Of a stretch of DNA of 64,000 nucleotides, positions 53,169-62,023 are shown in pieces. Position 1 is the first letter of the stretch, and every line of letters begins with the position of its first letter. The stretch comes from Falsibacillus pallidus. Lineage in GTDB: Bacteria; Bacillota; Bacilli; Bacillales; DSM-25281. The notes beneath the pieces are model-generated. The model worked only from the letters and a program-made list of their open reading frames with translations, was not told the origin of the DNA and searched no databases. The position numbers and the translations under genes are program-made. The stretch lies in assembly GCF_003350505.1 (NCBI RefSeq), contig NZ_QQAY01000002.1:62001-126000 (forward strand), in the 5' to 3' direction.

Positions 53169-53262
53169 ACCCATTTTACAAAAAATTTTAACCCTGCGTA
53201 TAATTTATCCATTTAAACTCGTTTAAATAGAGGAAAATGAAATGAAATGGAGTGTGTTTCTT

Positions 53263-53637
53263 ATGAAAAGTCCTATCCTAAACAAAATGAATACCGTTTT
53301 TGTCCATGTTTCCGACCTGCATGAATCAGTCAAATGGTACAGCCTATTGCTCAACCTTCGTATCCGTGAGCAGGACATTTATCCACCCGTTTATAATATT
53401 GAGATTGATGGACACACCGGATTAACGTTGGATGCTGGACCGACTGGTATGCAGAAAAAGCTGAATCCCAATCCACATCCGATCTTCAACTTTCATACAG
53501 ATGATATCGATTGTGCTTACGACTATTTAAAAGAACTGGGATATCAAATTGTTTCAGAAATTGTCCGGTTTGATTATTTTTCATTTTTTCATGTTGAGGA
53601 CCCGGATGGAAATATTATTATGATTTGCACAGGATGA
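53263..53637 (+). CDS. VOC-family (glyoxalase/bleomycin-resistance-like) protein
   Basis: 124 residues with two beta-alpha-beta-beta-beta repeats: MNTVFVHVSDLHESVKWYSLLLNLRIRE and IFNFHTDDIDCAYDYLKELGYQIVSEI, ending FHVEDPDGNIIMICTG, the typical VOC finish with metal-ligand Glu. ATG 53263 with GGAGTG is preferred to ATG 53242. Divergent from the MerR gene with a common intergenic region, so it may be a MerR target (inference). Confidence 0.85.
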   Translation: MKSPILNKMNTVFVHVSDLHESVKWYSLLLNLRIREQDIYPPVYNIEIDGHTGLTLDAGPTGMQKKLNPNPHPIFNFHTDDIDCAYDYLKELGYQIVSEIVRFDYFSFFHVEDPDGNIIMICTG

Positions 53638-53707
53638 AATGGGATTTTATGCTAGTATTATAGATATGCTAGTTTGGATGAATTAAAAGGAAGTGCACTA
53701 ATCCCAG

Positions 53708-54517
53708 TTGCAGGCGGATTGTGAAAATTGCTTTGGTTTGTGCTGCGTAGCATTGCCTTTTGGAAAATCAGCTGATTTTCCATGTAATAAGGATGGCGGT
53801 GAACCATGTTCTAATCTAAAATCGGATTACCGATGCAGCATCCATGGGGACTTGAGAGAAAATGGGTATAAAGGATGTACAGTATTTGAATGCTTTGGGG
53901 CAGGACAAAAAGTTTCTCAATTTACGTTTGCAGGGGAATCCTGGAGAGGAACACCGGAAAAAGCAGAGTTGATGTTCAAAGTGTTCCCTATCATGCACCA
54001 GTTCCATGAAATGCTTTGGTATTTGAATGAAGCTCTATGTATAGAAGCTTGCCGGGACATTCATGCAGATTTAATGTGCATGAATAAAGAGACAGAAGCA
54101 TTGACATTGGGGGAACCTGAAGAGATTCTCCGAATTGATGTTGTTTTACATCGATTCCGAGTGAATGAGCTGCTGGTAAGGGCAGGGGAACTGGTGAGGA
54201 AGGAAGCTCTTGTAATTTATCAACTTAATCCAAAAAATTAGATGAATTTCCGGAGTGCAGATTTAATGGGTAAAAATTTAAAGACTTCTGATTTTAGGGG
54301 AGCAAATTTTAGAGGAGCCTATCTAATTGCCGCAGATCTTAGAGATTCAGACTTCCGAATGGCAGAAATGATTGGTGCAGATATGCGTGATGCTGATGTG
54401 AGAGGTGCGGACTTCAGCAATAGCCTGTTTCTGACACAAGTTCAAATCAATGCAGCCAAAGGCGACAGTAAGACTAAACTTCCGCCAGGGATCAAACATC
54501 CTTTGCATTGGTCTTAG
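53708..54517 (+). pseudogene. Pentapeptide-repeat protein split by in-frame TAG
   Basis: One frame of 270 codons. The first 177 codons (from TTG 53708) give a Cys-rich domain starting MQADCENCFGLCCVALPFG, with CSIHGDLRENGYKGCTVFECFGAGQKVSQ and a helical part ending YQLNPKN. TAG (54239-54241) interrupts, and the frame continues as A(D/N)LR-type pentapeptide repeats (DFRGANFRGAYLIAADLRDSDFR...) ending LPPGIKHPLHW. In other bacteria both parts are one protein. ATG 54242 has no ribosome site, so the repeat part is unlikely to be made alone. Nonsense mutation or sequencing error. Confidence 0.8.
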
Positions 54518-54528
54518 AAATGATATGG

Positions 54529-54566
54529 TCCAATCCTAATGAAAAAGGATTGGATTTTTATTTTTC
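54529..54566 (+). terminator. Terminator after the pentapeptide-repeat gene
   Basis: TCCAATCCT and AGGATTGGA (54529-54554) form a 9-bp stem followed by TTTTTATTTTTC. Confidence 0.88.
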
Positions 54567-54590
54567 TAAATACCTTGCATTATAGAGTAA

Positions 54591-54869
54591 GATAAAATCA
54601 ATGCTTCAGAAAATAAATCAGAAGCGGCGATTTATACGGTAAAAAGCTTCAAGCCTGAATCAGGAGAATTTTTAAAAGGGGAGACTACTGTATATCAGTA
54701 GAAGCGCACGGTATGGACACCAAAATGGCTTTTTGCTGAATCCTATCCATACGGAAATGGAGATGAAAAATGGTTTGTCATGATGCAGACCCGGACCTTC
54801 GATATACTGGCAGTGTTGGTCTGCTTCGTAGGCGGTGCCATGTGGTGGGAGACCTTATATACTATTTAA
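54591..54869 (+). pseudogene. Small membrane-protein remnant with in-frame TAG
   Basis: Frame of 92 codons without a clear start, closed by TAA 54867-54869. The first part (ASENKSEAAIYTVKSFKPESGEFLKGETTVYQ) ends in TAG 54699-54701. The same frame continues KRTVWTPKWLFAESYPYGNGDEKWFVMMQTRTFDILAVLVCFVGGAMWW, which looks like real protein with a C-terminal transmembrane helix. It therefore looks like a decayed gene. The remaining 54870-55017 holds only an imperfect hairpin. Confidence 0.45.
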
Positions 54870-55017
54870 CTGGTAAAATCAGATTTGTTAAACTGGCCAA
54901 CTATTAGAGTGATAGGGTATGTTCTTCTGGACGTAGAGGAATATGCCTTTTTTATATTGTCGATTTCTTGTATTTCAGGAAGGGGTATAATAATGAACAT
55001 TTAATTTTTTCTTTCAT

Positions 55018-55566
55018 TCAAAACGGGAAATCGTCAAATTTAATTGGAGTAGTCTTCTTATTTTCCCAATCAGTCCGAATAATTGCGTAGCAAATCGAGT
55101 CATTTACAGTCCCATCACTATTTTCCCACGCGCTTCGTAAATAACCTTCTTTAACAAAGCCACATTTATATAGTGTTTTCCTCATTTGCAGGTTGTCGCT
55201 TCGAGTATAAGCTTCTATTCTTATTTTCTTATCAGGCAGACTAAAAGTATAGTCCGTCATCCAATGGACAGCTTTTGTCCCAATACCATTTCCTCTAGCA
55301 ATTTTACTTAACTTAATATCAAACAAGGGGATTGTGTCATTAATATCGTGTATCATAAGTAAGCCAATTTTTTCATTTTCTTGTTCAATCCAATAAGTTT
55401 CCCTGTCATCCTGATACCATCCATTGTGGTATTGTTCCACAATTTGCTTTTTTTCTGGTGTTGGATTGGAATGGTATTCCCATGCAGTATCCGTTAAAAA
55501 AGAAACTAGATCATCTAACTCATTTTGAAATTTGGTAAATTGAAGATTTTTCACTCTATCCTTCAT
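55018..55566 (-). CDS. GNAT-family acetyltransferase
   Basis: 182 residues. Acetyl-CoA loop IPLFDIKLSKIARGNGIGTKAVHWMTDYTFS (R-G-N-G-I-G) and motif B IRIEAYTRSDNLQMRKTLYKCGFVKEGYLR, in the RimJ-like group; the C-terminal tail is charged. Overlaps the upstream membrane-protein gene by 11 bases, so the two are translationally coupled. The substrate is unknown. Confidence 0.88.
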   Translation of the reverse strand: MKDRVKNLQFTKFQNELDDLVSFLTDTAWEYHSNPTPEKKQIVEQYHNGWYQDDRETYWIEQENEKIGLLMIHDINDTIPLFDIKLSKIARGNGIGTKAVHWMTDYTFSLPDKKIRIEAYTRSDNLQMRKTLYKCGFVKEGYLRSAWENSDGTVNDSICYAIIRTDWENKKTTPIKFDDFPF

Positions 55567-56032
55567 TCAAAATTCCTTCTTCCATATGTTTATCGGAAAA
55601 TTCCTTTATCCAATTCATGTCGATTGGGCCATTCAGTACTTTGTAATAATGGCCTACAAAAACATGGACATCATTTTTATAAAAATCAACAATGATAGGC
55701 TTTCCCTGATTAGATATGTAAAATTCTATAGGTTCACTGTTATTTAAGTGCTTTTCGTATACCTTTCCCGGTTCCTTCTTTACTTTATATTGACTCAAGA
55801 AATTCATTAATTCCTTCACTGTGTCTGGGTCCTTTGTAAACCATTCGTAGGCTTGATCGCCTCTTATTAAACTTTTATCTTTTGTAAATCCCATGGAAGT
55901 GAAGGATTGTTCATCAAACGAAATAGCATCATCTAAATCTTTTACTCGATATATATCATATATTTTCAATCCAATTACGACGATCCACAATGACAGACAA
56001 AGAAAAACATATTTCCATTTTTTCTTTTTCAC
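55556..56032 (-). CDS. Membrane-anchored protein of unknown function
   Basis: 158 residues from GTG 56032, which has AAGGAGGT eight bases upstream; ATG 56050 overlaps that site. A single N-terminal anchor (WKYVFLCLSLWIVVIGLKIYDIY, about residues 5-27) precedes a soluble, charged extracytoplasmic domain (SFTSMGFTKDKSLIRGDQAYEWFTKDPDTVKELMNFL... KPIIVDFYKNDVHVFVGHYYKVLNG). No family recognised. Coupled to the GNAT gene. Confidence 0.65.
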   Translation of the reverse strand: MKKKKWKYVFLCLSLWIVVIGLKIYDIYRVKDLDDAISFDEQSFTSMGFTKDKSLIRGDQAYEWFTKDPDTVKELMNFLSQYKVKKEPGKVYEKHLNNSEPIEFYISNQGKPIIVDFYKNDVHVFVGHYYKVLNGPIDMNWIKEFSDKHMEEGILNEG

Positions 56033-56189
56033 TTTTGAGACCTCCTTCAAATAGAAAATTTTCCCTTTTCTTTAATGGTATCCCAGCCAATGTGATTTGA
56101 ACACCTTTTTTTGAAAAAAGGAGATTAAACAAGAAAAGTCGAACTTTTTAAAGGGGGTCTCAAAATAAAGAATTAATAGGGGTTTTCAT

Positions 56190-57158
56190 ATGTATACAAT
56201 CTCAGTAAAACATTCATTAATAAATGACCAATCCATTCGTGACATGATGGAAGATTATGATATTGGGGAAATTACAGCCTGTCATTTTTTGACCAAGGGA
56301 TTGAATGATTCTTATTTCGTGGAGTCGAATTCAGGTACATACATATTCAGAGTGTACCGTAAAAACTGGAGGTCAAAGTCTGACATTTTGTTCGAATTGG
56401 AAGGAATCCTTCATCTACAAATGAAGGGGATCGCTGTTTCCGTTCCTGTCATGAGAAAAGATAGCGAGTTTCTTACATGGATTGATGCTCCAGAAGGGTT
56501 AAGGTATGGAGTTTTGTTTACCTATTCTGAAGGTGATCGTCCAGATATTACGGCTTCGAACTGCCGATTAATAGGGGAAGGATTGGCAAAAATACATTCA
56601 GCTTGGGATGATTTTCAACCTAATCATGATAGGTTATTTCAATTGGATCAAAATCATTTAGCGATGGAACCCTTTGAGAGGATACAAGCTGCATTCCGAC
56701 AATTTGGATTGAATGCGGAAGAAAAGTTTCTAAAAGATACTGTAGCAGCTATTCTGAAAGAACTGAATGGTCGAGATCTTGAGTATGGATTTTGCCATGG
56801 GGATTTCCATAACTTCAATATGCATGTGAAGGAAAATCGCTTGGAAGCTTTTGATTTCGACTGTGGAGCTCTTGGGTATCGTTCCTATGATCTTGCTGTT
56901 TTCTCTTGGAATTTACTAAATAACTATCCATCCATGGAAAAAGAGGGATGGGCTGCATTTCTTGAAGGATATCAATCTTCCAGGAAGTTAAATGAAGCAG
57001 ACGTTCAAATAATTGGCAGATTCGTTTCATTAAGACGGATTTGGTTCATGGGGATTCTGCTTGAAAATGATGATGTATGGGGAACGGTTTGGAAAAATGA
57101 AAAGAATCTAAGCAGTATTATTGGGCAATTAAAGGATGACATAGCAAATCGTTGGTAA
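56190..57158 (+). CDS. APH-like phosphotransferase (protein-kinase fold)
   Basis: 322 residues. ATP-lobe part with YIFRVYRKNWRSKSDILFELEGI, and catalytic loop EYGFCHGDFHNFNMHVKE (HGDxHxxN, about residues 197-204) followed by AFDFDCGALGYRSYDLAVF (metal-binding Asp). Belongs to the aminoglycoside/choline-kinase family; related proteins include stress-response kinases and homoserine kinases. The substrate is unknown. The ribosome site (AGGGG, about ten bases from ATG) is moderate. Followed after 15 bases by a GpsA-like gene. Confidence 0.85.
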   Translation: MYTISVKHSLINDQSIRDMMEDYDIGEITACHFLTKGLNDSYFVESNSGTYIFRVYRKNWRSKSDILFELEGILHLQMKGIAVSVPVMRKDSEFLTWIDAPEGLRYGVLFTYSEGDRPDITASNCRLIGEGLAKIHSAWDDFQPNHDRLFQLDQNHLAMEPFERIQAAFRQFGLNAEEKFLKDTVAAILKELNGRDLEYGFCHGDFHNFNMHVKENRLEAFDFDCGALGYRSYDLAVFSWNLLNNYPSMEKEGWAAFLEGYQSSRKLNEADVQIIGRFVSLRRIWFMGILLENDDVWGTVWKNEKNLSSIIGQLKDDIANRW

Positions 57159-57173
57159 AGGAGAGATGGAAAT

Positions 57174-58130
57174 ATGAATATATCTGTTTTAGGCTGCGGA
57201 CGTTGGGGGACGTTCATTGCTTGGTATTTGAATAAAGCAGGACATCAAGTACTTTTATGGGGTAGAGAAACTTCAAAGAATTATAAGGAATTAGCGGAGA
57301 CGAGAAAAAATGACTACCTTGCCTTGCCAGAAGGAATTGAATTAACGAATTCGTTGGAAATGGCGATAGAATATTCCGAGGTTCATATTATTTCGATTAG
57401 CGCACAGCAGCTGCGATCTTTCGCATGGCAATTAAATCAACATAATATTAAAGGAAAGACATTCATTTTATGCATGAAGGGACTTGAAGCAGAGTCGGGA
57501 AAAAGATTATCCCAAGTGGTCTCTGAAGAGGCAGCTGGGGCAAATGTTGCTGTATGGGTAGGACCGGGGCATGTACAGGATTTTGTAAAAGGAATTCCAA
57601 ACTGCATGGTGATTGGTTCAGAGAATGTAGATATTACAAAAGAGATTGTTCAAAAGTTTTCAAGTGATTTAATCCGCTTTTATTATGGTCAGGACATGAT
57701 TGGAAATGAAATAGGCGCCGCAACAAAAAATGTGATGGGGATTGCCGCAGGAATGCTGGATGGCCTCGGGTATACCAGCCTTAAAGGATCGCTGATGGCA
57801 AGGGGGACGCGTGAAATATCCCGTTTGGTAAGAGCGATGGGCGGCAACGATATCACCATTTATGGCCTCAGCCACCTCGGGGATTATGAAGCCACACTTT
57901 TTTCGCCGCACAGCCATAATCGAAAGTTCGGCCAGTCATTTGTGGAGGGGGAACGCTTCGGAAAACTTGCTGAAGGAGTTGCCACTGTTGAAGCTTTGAT
58001 GGTACTTTCAAAACAATATAATGTGGAAATGCCTATCAGCGGGGCCCTTTATCAGATTTTATTTGAAAATGCTGAAGCAAAGGAAACATTGGAGCAATTA
58101 TTTCTTCGACCTATTAAATTTGAATTTTAG
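57174..58130 (+). CDS. NAD(P)-dependent glycerol-3-phosphate dehydrogenase, GpsA-like
   Basis: 318 residues. Rossmann motif NISVLGCGRWGTFIAWYLNKAG (GxGxWG), then AVWVGPGHVQDFVKGIPN, a catalytic Lys in GNEIGAATKNVMGIAAGMLDGLGYTSLKGSLMARGTREI, and the substrate block YEATLFSPHSHNRKFGQSFVEG. Makes sn-glycerol-3-phosphate for lipid synthesis. It may be a paralogue of the housekeeping gpsA, since it sits behind an APH kinase instead of in the usual context. Confidence 0.85.
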   Translation: MNISVLGCGRWGTFIAWYLNKAGHQVLLWGRETSKNYKELAETRKNDYLALPEGIELTNSLEMAIEYSEVHIISISAQQLRSFAWQLNQHNIKGKTFILCMKGLEAESGKRLSQVVSEEAAGANVAVWVGPGHVQDFVKGIPNCMVIGSENVDITKEIVQKFSSDLIRFYYGQDMIGNEIGAATKNVMGIAAGMLDGLGYTSLKGSLMARGTREISRLVRAMGGNDITIYGLSHLGDYEATLFSPHSHNRKFGQSFVEGERFGKLAEGVATVEALMVLSKQYNVEMPISGALYQILFENAEAKETLEQLFLRPIKFEF

Positions 58131-58140
58131 TAGGATAAAG

Positions 58141-58164
58141 CAGCCCATTCAGGGTTGTTTTTTT
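58141..58164 (+). terminator. Terminator of the gpsA-like gene
   Basis: CAGCCC (58141-58146) and GGGTTG (58152-58157) followed by TTTTTTTA. Confidence 0.75.
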
Positions 58165-58177
58165 ATCTTGAAAAAAA

Positions 58178-58216
58178 TTGAAAAAACCGGCATAATATGT
58201 CGTATAATACGACATA
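58178..58216 (+). promoter_or_regulatory. Promoter with embedded palindromic operator, MarR gene
   Basis: A perfect inverted repeat with 10-base arms TATGTCGTAT and ATACGACATA around one base (58196-58216) contains the -10 TATAAT at 58203-58208. The nearest -35 is TTGAAA (58178-58183) with a 19-base spacer. The dyad over the -10 just ahead of the MarR start predicts autorepression. Confidence 0.75.
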
Positions 58217-58233
58217 AAAAAAGGGGGAGAATT

Positions 58234-58662
58234 ATGGAAGTTAAAGCAAGTGAAATTAATGAGTACTGGACAGATATTTACTACCACCTTCATTATACTC
58301 ATACGGAGAAAGTTACCCATCAAATGATTCGCATCCTTCAACATGTAGAGAAAGGAAAGGATCCTGGGGTTGGGGATATTGCCGAATGGATGGGACTATC
58401 GCCAAATACGGCATCTGAACATGTAAAAAGGTTGATTGAGAAGAAATATATCGAAAAAAAGAAGCATCCTGAAGATGAGAGGCGCACGCTGCTATCTTTG
58501 ACGAAGAAAGGAAAGGAAGTTCTTCATCGAAATACAATGCTTGATGAAGCAAAATTATCAATGATTTTGTCCAACTTGAATAAGAAAGAACGAGATATGG
58601 TCCTTACGGCATTTGAACTTTTGAGCAAGGAGGCCAAGCAATGTACATCTTTTTCAAAGTAA
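58234..58662 (+). CDS. MarR-family transcriptional regulator
   Basis: 142 residues from ATG 58234 with AAGGGGGAGA. Winged helix-turn-helix: GVGDIAEWMGLSPNTASEHVKRLIEKKYIEKKKHPEDERRTLLSLTKKGKEVL (about residues 44-96), then a C-terminal dimerisation helix. It sits under a palindromic operator that covers its own promoter and overlaps the DUF3147 gene by 22 bases, so it likely controls that membrane protein. Confidence 0.9.
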   Translation: MEVKASEINEYWTDIYYHLHYTHTEKVTHQMIRILQHVEKGKDPGVGDIAEWMGLSPNTASEHVKRLIEKKYIEKKKHPEDERRTLLSLTKKGKEVLHRNTMLDEAKLSMILSNLNKKERDMVLTAFELLSKEAKQCTSFSK

Positions 58663-58985
58663 TGATTTCTGCAGCAGTGATTGGAGTAGTCACTGAAGTT
58701 GCCAGAAGGTTCCCTGCATATGGAGGCATTATTGCTGCGTTGCCGCTTGTCAGCTTATTAAGCATGATATGGCTATCGGTTCAAGGGGAGAAAAATGCAG
58801 AGATTAGCCAGTTTACTTTTGGGGTTTTGACCGGGTTTCCCGCAACAGCGGCTCTTCTTTTCATTGTCTTTATTTGCCTCAAGAACTCAATTCCTCTCGC
58901 ATTCTCCATTATTCTTGGTGTTGGGGGATGGGGGCTGTTTCTCTTGTTGCAAGAGTTGATTACGAAACAAATCAATGCAGGGTGA
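58641..58985 (+). CDS. DUF3147 (GlpM-like) membrane protein
   Basis: 114 residues with four hydrophobic helices (about 3-20, 27-45, 58-78 and 81-104). Conserved-looking segments EVARRFPAYGGIIAALPLVSLLSMIWL and FSIILGVGGWGLFLLLQELI match DUF3147. Role unknown. Start ATG 58641 lies inside the MarR gene with GAGCAAGGAGG upstream. Confidence 0.82.
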   Translation: MYIFFKVMISAAVIGVVTEVARRFPAYGGIIAALPLVSLLSMIWLSVQGEKNAEISQFTFGVLTGFPATAALLFIVFICLKNSIPLAFSIILGVGGWGLFLLLQELITKQINAG

Positions 58986-59028
58986 TAGGATATATCTGTA
59001 TAGGTGTCGAACTTAAAGCAGGATGGTT

Positions 59029-59955
59029 TCATGACCTTGTTTTGTTATTTAAGCAAGATTCAGGATCAAGATTGGAAAGTTCCCATGGTCCACCTGGTTT
59101 TCTTTTATATTGAGAAATAAGGACATCTGTATTATTCGTCAACTGGAAGAAGATGAATTTATAGTCGCTGCCATCTTTTCCGATTACTTCGATGGTTTTC
59201 ACGAACCCATCTTTCTTTGTCGGCATTCTCTTCTTAATCAGTCCGCACCATTCACCGAATTTAACGTCAACTACTGCTTCTGCATCATGATCCCATCCAT
59301 GATAGGCTGCACACAGGAAATCTTCAGGGTAGAGTGTGATTCTGCTGATTTTAAAAAGTGATTTGTCCTGCTGTACTTCAACGAATCCGTAATAATAGGC
59401 GAAATTAGTTGAGAGTTTATCAGTACCTTCAATTGTTTCTACCTCAATGAACCAGCGACTTCCTTCCAGGGTAGGGACTTTTTCTAATTTTAATAGATTG
59501 GTATGTCCGATTCCTTCAAAAGATTTCAGGTAGGAGCGATATGGCATTTCTTTTTGGTACTCGCGTGTAAGAAATTGATAGGCAAGAGGGAATGGGATTT
59601 TAGCAAATCCAACTGTCCCGCATCCCCCAAGTTTTTTTGATGTTAGGTTTTCTGCTTCTCTTAGGATACTGAAGTAATTCAAAATGGTTTCTTCGGGAGA
59701 ATGGAGCAAATTTGCCGGTACGGTGATCTGCGAAGTTTTCTTATCATAGTAAGGATCAAAAAAAGATAGATTGTCTATCCTTTTGTTCAATAGGGGTAAA
59801 CAGGATGGTCGAAAGTATTTTTCTATGTCTCTATTACGTTCATGTTTATTGGGAGGAGAATCATAGTCAACGGGGTTTTGTGGCTTTAGAAAGGAAGCTC
59901 CTAAAAAGAGCTTTTTTCTTTTTACATAATTTTTTAGGAAAGTCAAAATTATCAT
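59029..59955 (-). CDS. Conserved hypothetical protein, 308 residues
   Basis: Soluble-looking protein with no recognised domain. Notable parts: ERNRDIEKYFRPSCLPLLNKRIDNLSFFDPYYD near the N-terminus, a Gly-rich NLTSKKLGGCGTVGFAKIPFPLAYQF in the middle, and DFLCAAYHGWDHDAEAVVDVKFGEWCGLIKKRMPTKKDGF toward the end. No signal peptide or membrane helix was seen. ATG 59955 has AAAGG close by; a start at TTG 59946 is equally possible. Convergent with the DUF3147 gene. Confidence 0.6.
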   Translation of the reverse strand: MIILTFLKNYVKRKKLFLGASFLKPQNPVDYDSPPNKHERNRDIEKYFRPSCLPLLNKRIDNLSFFDPYYDKKTSQITVPANLLHSPEETILNYFSILREAENLTSKKLGGCGTVGFAKIPFPLAYQFLTREYQKEMPYRSYLKSFEGIGHTNLLKLEKVPTLEGSRWFIEVETIEGTDKLSTNFAYYYGFVEVQQDKSLFKISRITLYPEDFLCAAYHGWDHDAEAVVDVKFGEWCGLIKKRMPTKKDGFVKTIEVIGKDGSDYKFIFFQLTNNTDVLISQYKRKPGGPWELSNLDPESCLNNKTRS

Positions 59956-59974
59956 CCTTTCAAGAGGATGTAGA

Positions 59975-60544
59975 ATGGAGACTCTTTACATGAAATCAGA
60001 TGTACTTTTTGCAGAAACAAAACGCTTAATCTTAAGACCGTTTGAACAAGAGGATTTTGAAGAATGGCGGAAGGGCTTTGATGGGAGAAAGCCATCTCAA
60101 TATAAGTATGATGATGGCTTTCGAGAAATGCCCAATGCCACAAAAGATTGGTTTGAAAAATGGATTGCAGGCTTTAAAGACTCTGCTGCGAGAGATGAGA
60201 TGTATCATCTTGGCATTTTTCGAAAAGAAGATGGGGCAAATGTCGGTAAAGTGGAATTAATTCGGATATTAAGGATGGATTACCACTGGGCCATGATGGG
60301 GTATTCCATCCATAATCAATTTTGGAAAATGGGTTATGGGATAGAAAGTGTTGAAGCAGCAGTCAAAATGTTTTTTGACGCATTGGGCTATCATCGGATC
60401 GAATTGCAAATTCGTCCTGATAATGTTCCGTCCATCCGTTTGGCAGAACGTGCAGGTTTCCAATACGAATGCATCAGGAAAGGCTTTTCTAATGAAAATG
60501 GCGAATGGACGGACTATAGCATTTACTACAAAAATGGTGATTAA
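59975..60544 (+). CDS. GNAT-family acetyltransferase, RimJ/RimL type
   Basis: 189 residues. FAETKRLILRPFEQEDFEEWRKGF is the typical RimJ/RimL start; acetyl-CoA loop MMGYSIHNQFWKMGYGIESVEAAVKM, and motif B ELQIRPDNVPSIRLAERAGFQYECIRKG. Unknown acceptor. ATG 59975 follows AGAGG. Its 3' end overlaps the convergent isochorismatase-like gene by four bases. Confidence 0.88.
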   Translation: METLYMKSDVLFAETKRLILRPFEQEDFEEWRKGFDGRKPSQYKYDDGFREMPNATKDWFEKWIAGFKDSAARDEMYHLGIFRKEDGANVGKVELIRILRMDYHWAMMGYSIHNQFWKMGYGIESVEAAVKMFFDALGYHRIELQIRPDNVPSIRLAERAGFQYECIRKGFSNENGEWTDYSIYYKNGD

Positions 60545-61065
60545 ATAAATTCAATTTCATTTAATGCAACAACTTGGGCAAACCATCTCAACGTTTGGTT
60601 ATGATGATCGATGATTTGCTGCGCACTTAATCCGGATCCTGGCCATGTACTGTGGGCATCGGAAACGAGAGTGACTTCATAATTCATACTGAATGCACGC
60701 CTGCAGGTCGTGTCCACGCAGACTTCACTCTGGATTCCTGTCAAAATGAGATGTTCGATTTTTTTCTTTTTAAGTTCCACATTAAGATTTGTATTATGGA
60801 AGCTGTCCGGAGTATTTTTCTGAATAACGATGTCCTGTTCTTGAGGGGTAATGGCAGGATGGATTCCCCATCCTTTACTTCCAGAGGCGAGCGGGTGTCC
60901 TTCTTTGCCATTGTGTTGGACATAGAAAACGTGACAGCCGGAAGAACGTGCTTTATAAAGTACATTTTGAAGCTGTTCCAGCAAGTGCTCTCCATTATAT
61001 ACTGGATTACTTTCTTGAAACATTGCGTTTTGTACATCGATGATGATAAGTGCGGTATTTTTCAT
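60541..61065 (-). CDS. Isochorismatase-like cysteine hydrolase
   Basis: 174 residues. Catalytic triad of the family: Asp10 in ALIIIDVQNAMFQ, Lys in IVIQKNTPDSFHNTNL (about residue 83) and Cys in GIQSEVCVDTTCRRAF (about residue 117). Cis-peptide region HLILTGIQ. Substrates in this group include nicotinamide and other small amides; it cannot be specified. Convergent with the GNAT gene. Confidence 0.9.
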   Translation of the reverse strand: MKNTALIIIDVQNAMFQESNPVYNGEHLLEQLQNVLYKARSSGCHVFYVQHNGKEGHPLASGSKGWGIHPAITPQEQDIVIQKNTPDSFHNTNLNVELKKKKIEHLILTGIQSEVCVDTTCRRAFSMNYEVTLVSDAHSTWPGSGLSAQQIIDHHNQTLRWFAQVVALNEIEFI

Positions 61066-61195
61066 AGTAGCCTCCTATTCGGAACATATGTTCGATAGTT
61101 TGATTATAGCTTTAGATGATCGAATTTTCAATAAAAATGTTAAAAATACTAGAAAATATTGTATAATGGTTGAAATTGATTCAAAGGAGAGAACG

Positions 61196-62023
61196 ATGAG
61201 CGTACATATCTTATTTGGAGAATCACCTGCAGCATCTCTGCGGTTTGGTTTTAAAAATGAAGGAATTACGGAAGGTCAGTTCATCATTTATTTTCCAACT
61301 AACCTGGCATATGGACCCATTTCTGACTTAGATGGTAAGGAAGGGATTGAATTAAGGGGGAAATGGATCCAAGATCATCTCTACCATGAATTTTTTGACC
61401 CATTTTCTGTAGAATACTATATTGATTCATTCCTCGACTGCATTCACTCCATCCACGAAATTCCGCCGCATGAATCCATTATCATTTGGACTGGTGAAAA
61501 CGCACATGAACAGACTGGTCTGAGATTTGTACTGCACCTATTAAGAAATCATCCCAACGACATTTTCATCATTAATTCCACCCACGCTTATAACAAGCAC
61601 TGCAAAACTCCCGGGGTAACTTATACATTTCTACATACGGGTGAGGTTTTTCCTGAAGATATGGTTCTATTATGGGAGGAAACGAATGAAAGTGTGACGG
61701 AAGAGGAAAAGGACAGCCTTTTACAAGAGTGGAGAGAACTAAACAAAGGAGAGAGCATACTAAGAATTTGGCAGTCCTCAGAAATCAAAAGTGTTGAGGA
61801 AGATTATTTTGATCGTATGCTGGTGGATATTGCTTCACACAAAAAGGAATACATGAAGGCTGCCCGCTTGATAGGAGAAGCCATTGGACAGATAGAGCAA
61901 TATGTAGGGGATGGTTTTTACGAGTATCGGGTGCGCCATCTTATACAACAAGGGATATTTGATTATAAAGGAAAATTGGAAGGGTTGAGGAATTACAGTA
62001 TCAGGTATAGAGGGGGAAAGTAA
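61196..62023 (+). CDS. DUF1835 / DUF3658 domain protein
   Basis: 275 residues from ATG 61196 with AAAGGAGA; the upstream part of the frame overlaps the divergent gene. The N-terminus SVHILFGESPAASLRFGF is the DUF1835 signature, a nucleotide-binding-like alpha/beta domain. The C-terminal part (about 170-275) is helical and resembles DUF3658. Function unknown. The next gene's ATG follows the TAA directly. Confidence 0.8.
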   Translation: MSVHILFGESPAASLRFGFKNEGITEGQFIIYFPTNLAYGPISDLDGKEGIELRGKWIQDHLYHEFFDPFSVEYYIDSFLDCIHSIHEIPPHESIIIWTGENAHEQTGLRFVLHLLRNHPNDIFIINSTHAYNKHCKTPGVTYTFLHTGEVFPEDMVLLWEETNESVTEEEKDSLLQEWRELNKGESILRIWQSSEIKSVEEDYFDRMLVDIASHKKEYMKAARLIGEAIGQIEQYVGDGFYEYRVRHLIQQGIFDYKGKLEGLRNYSIRYRGGK

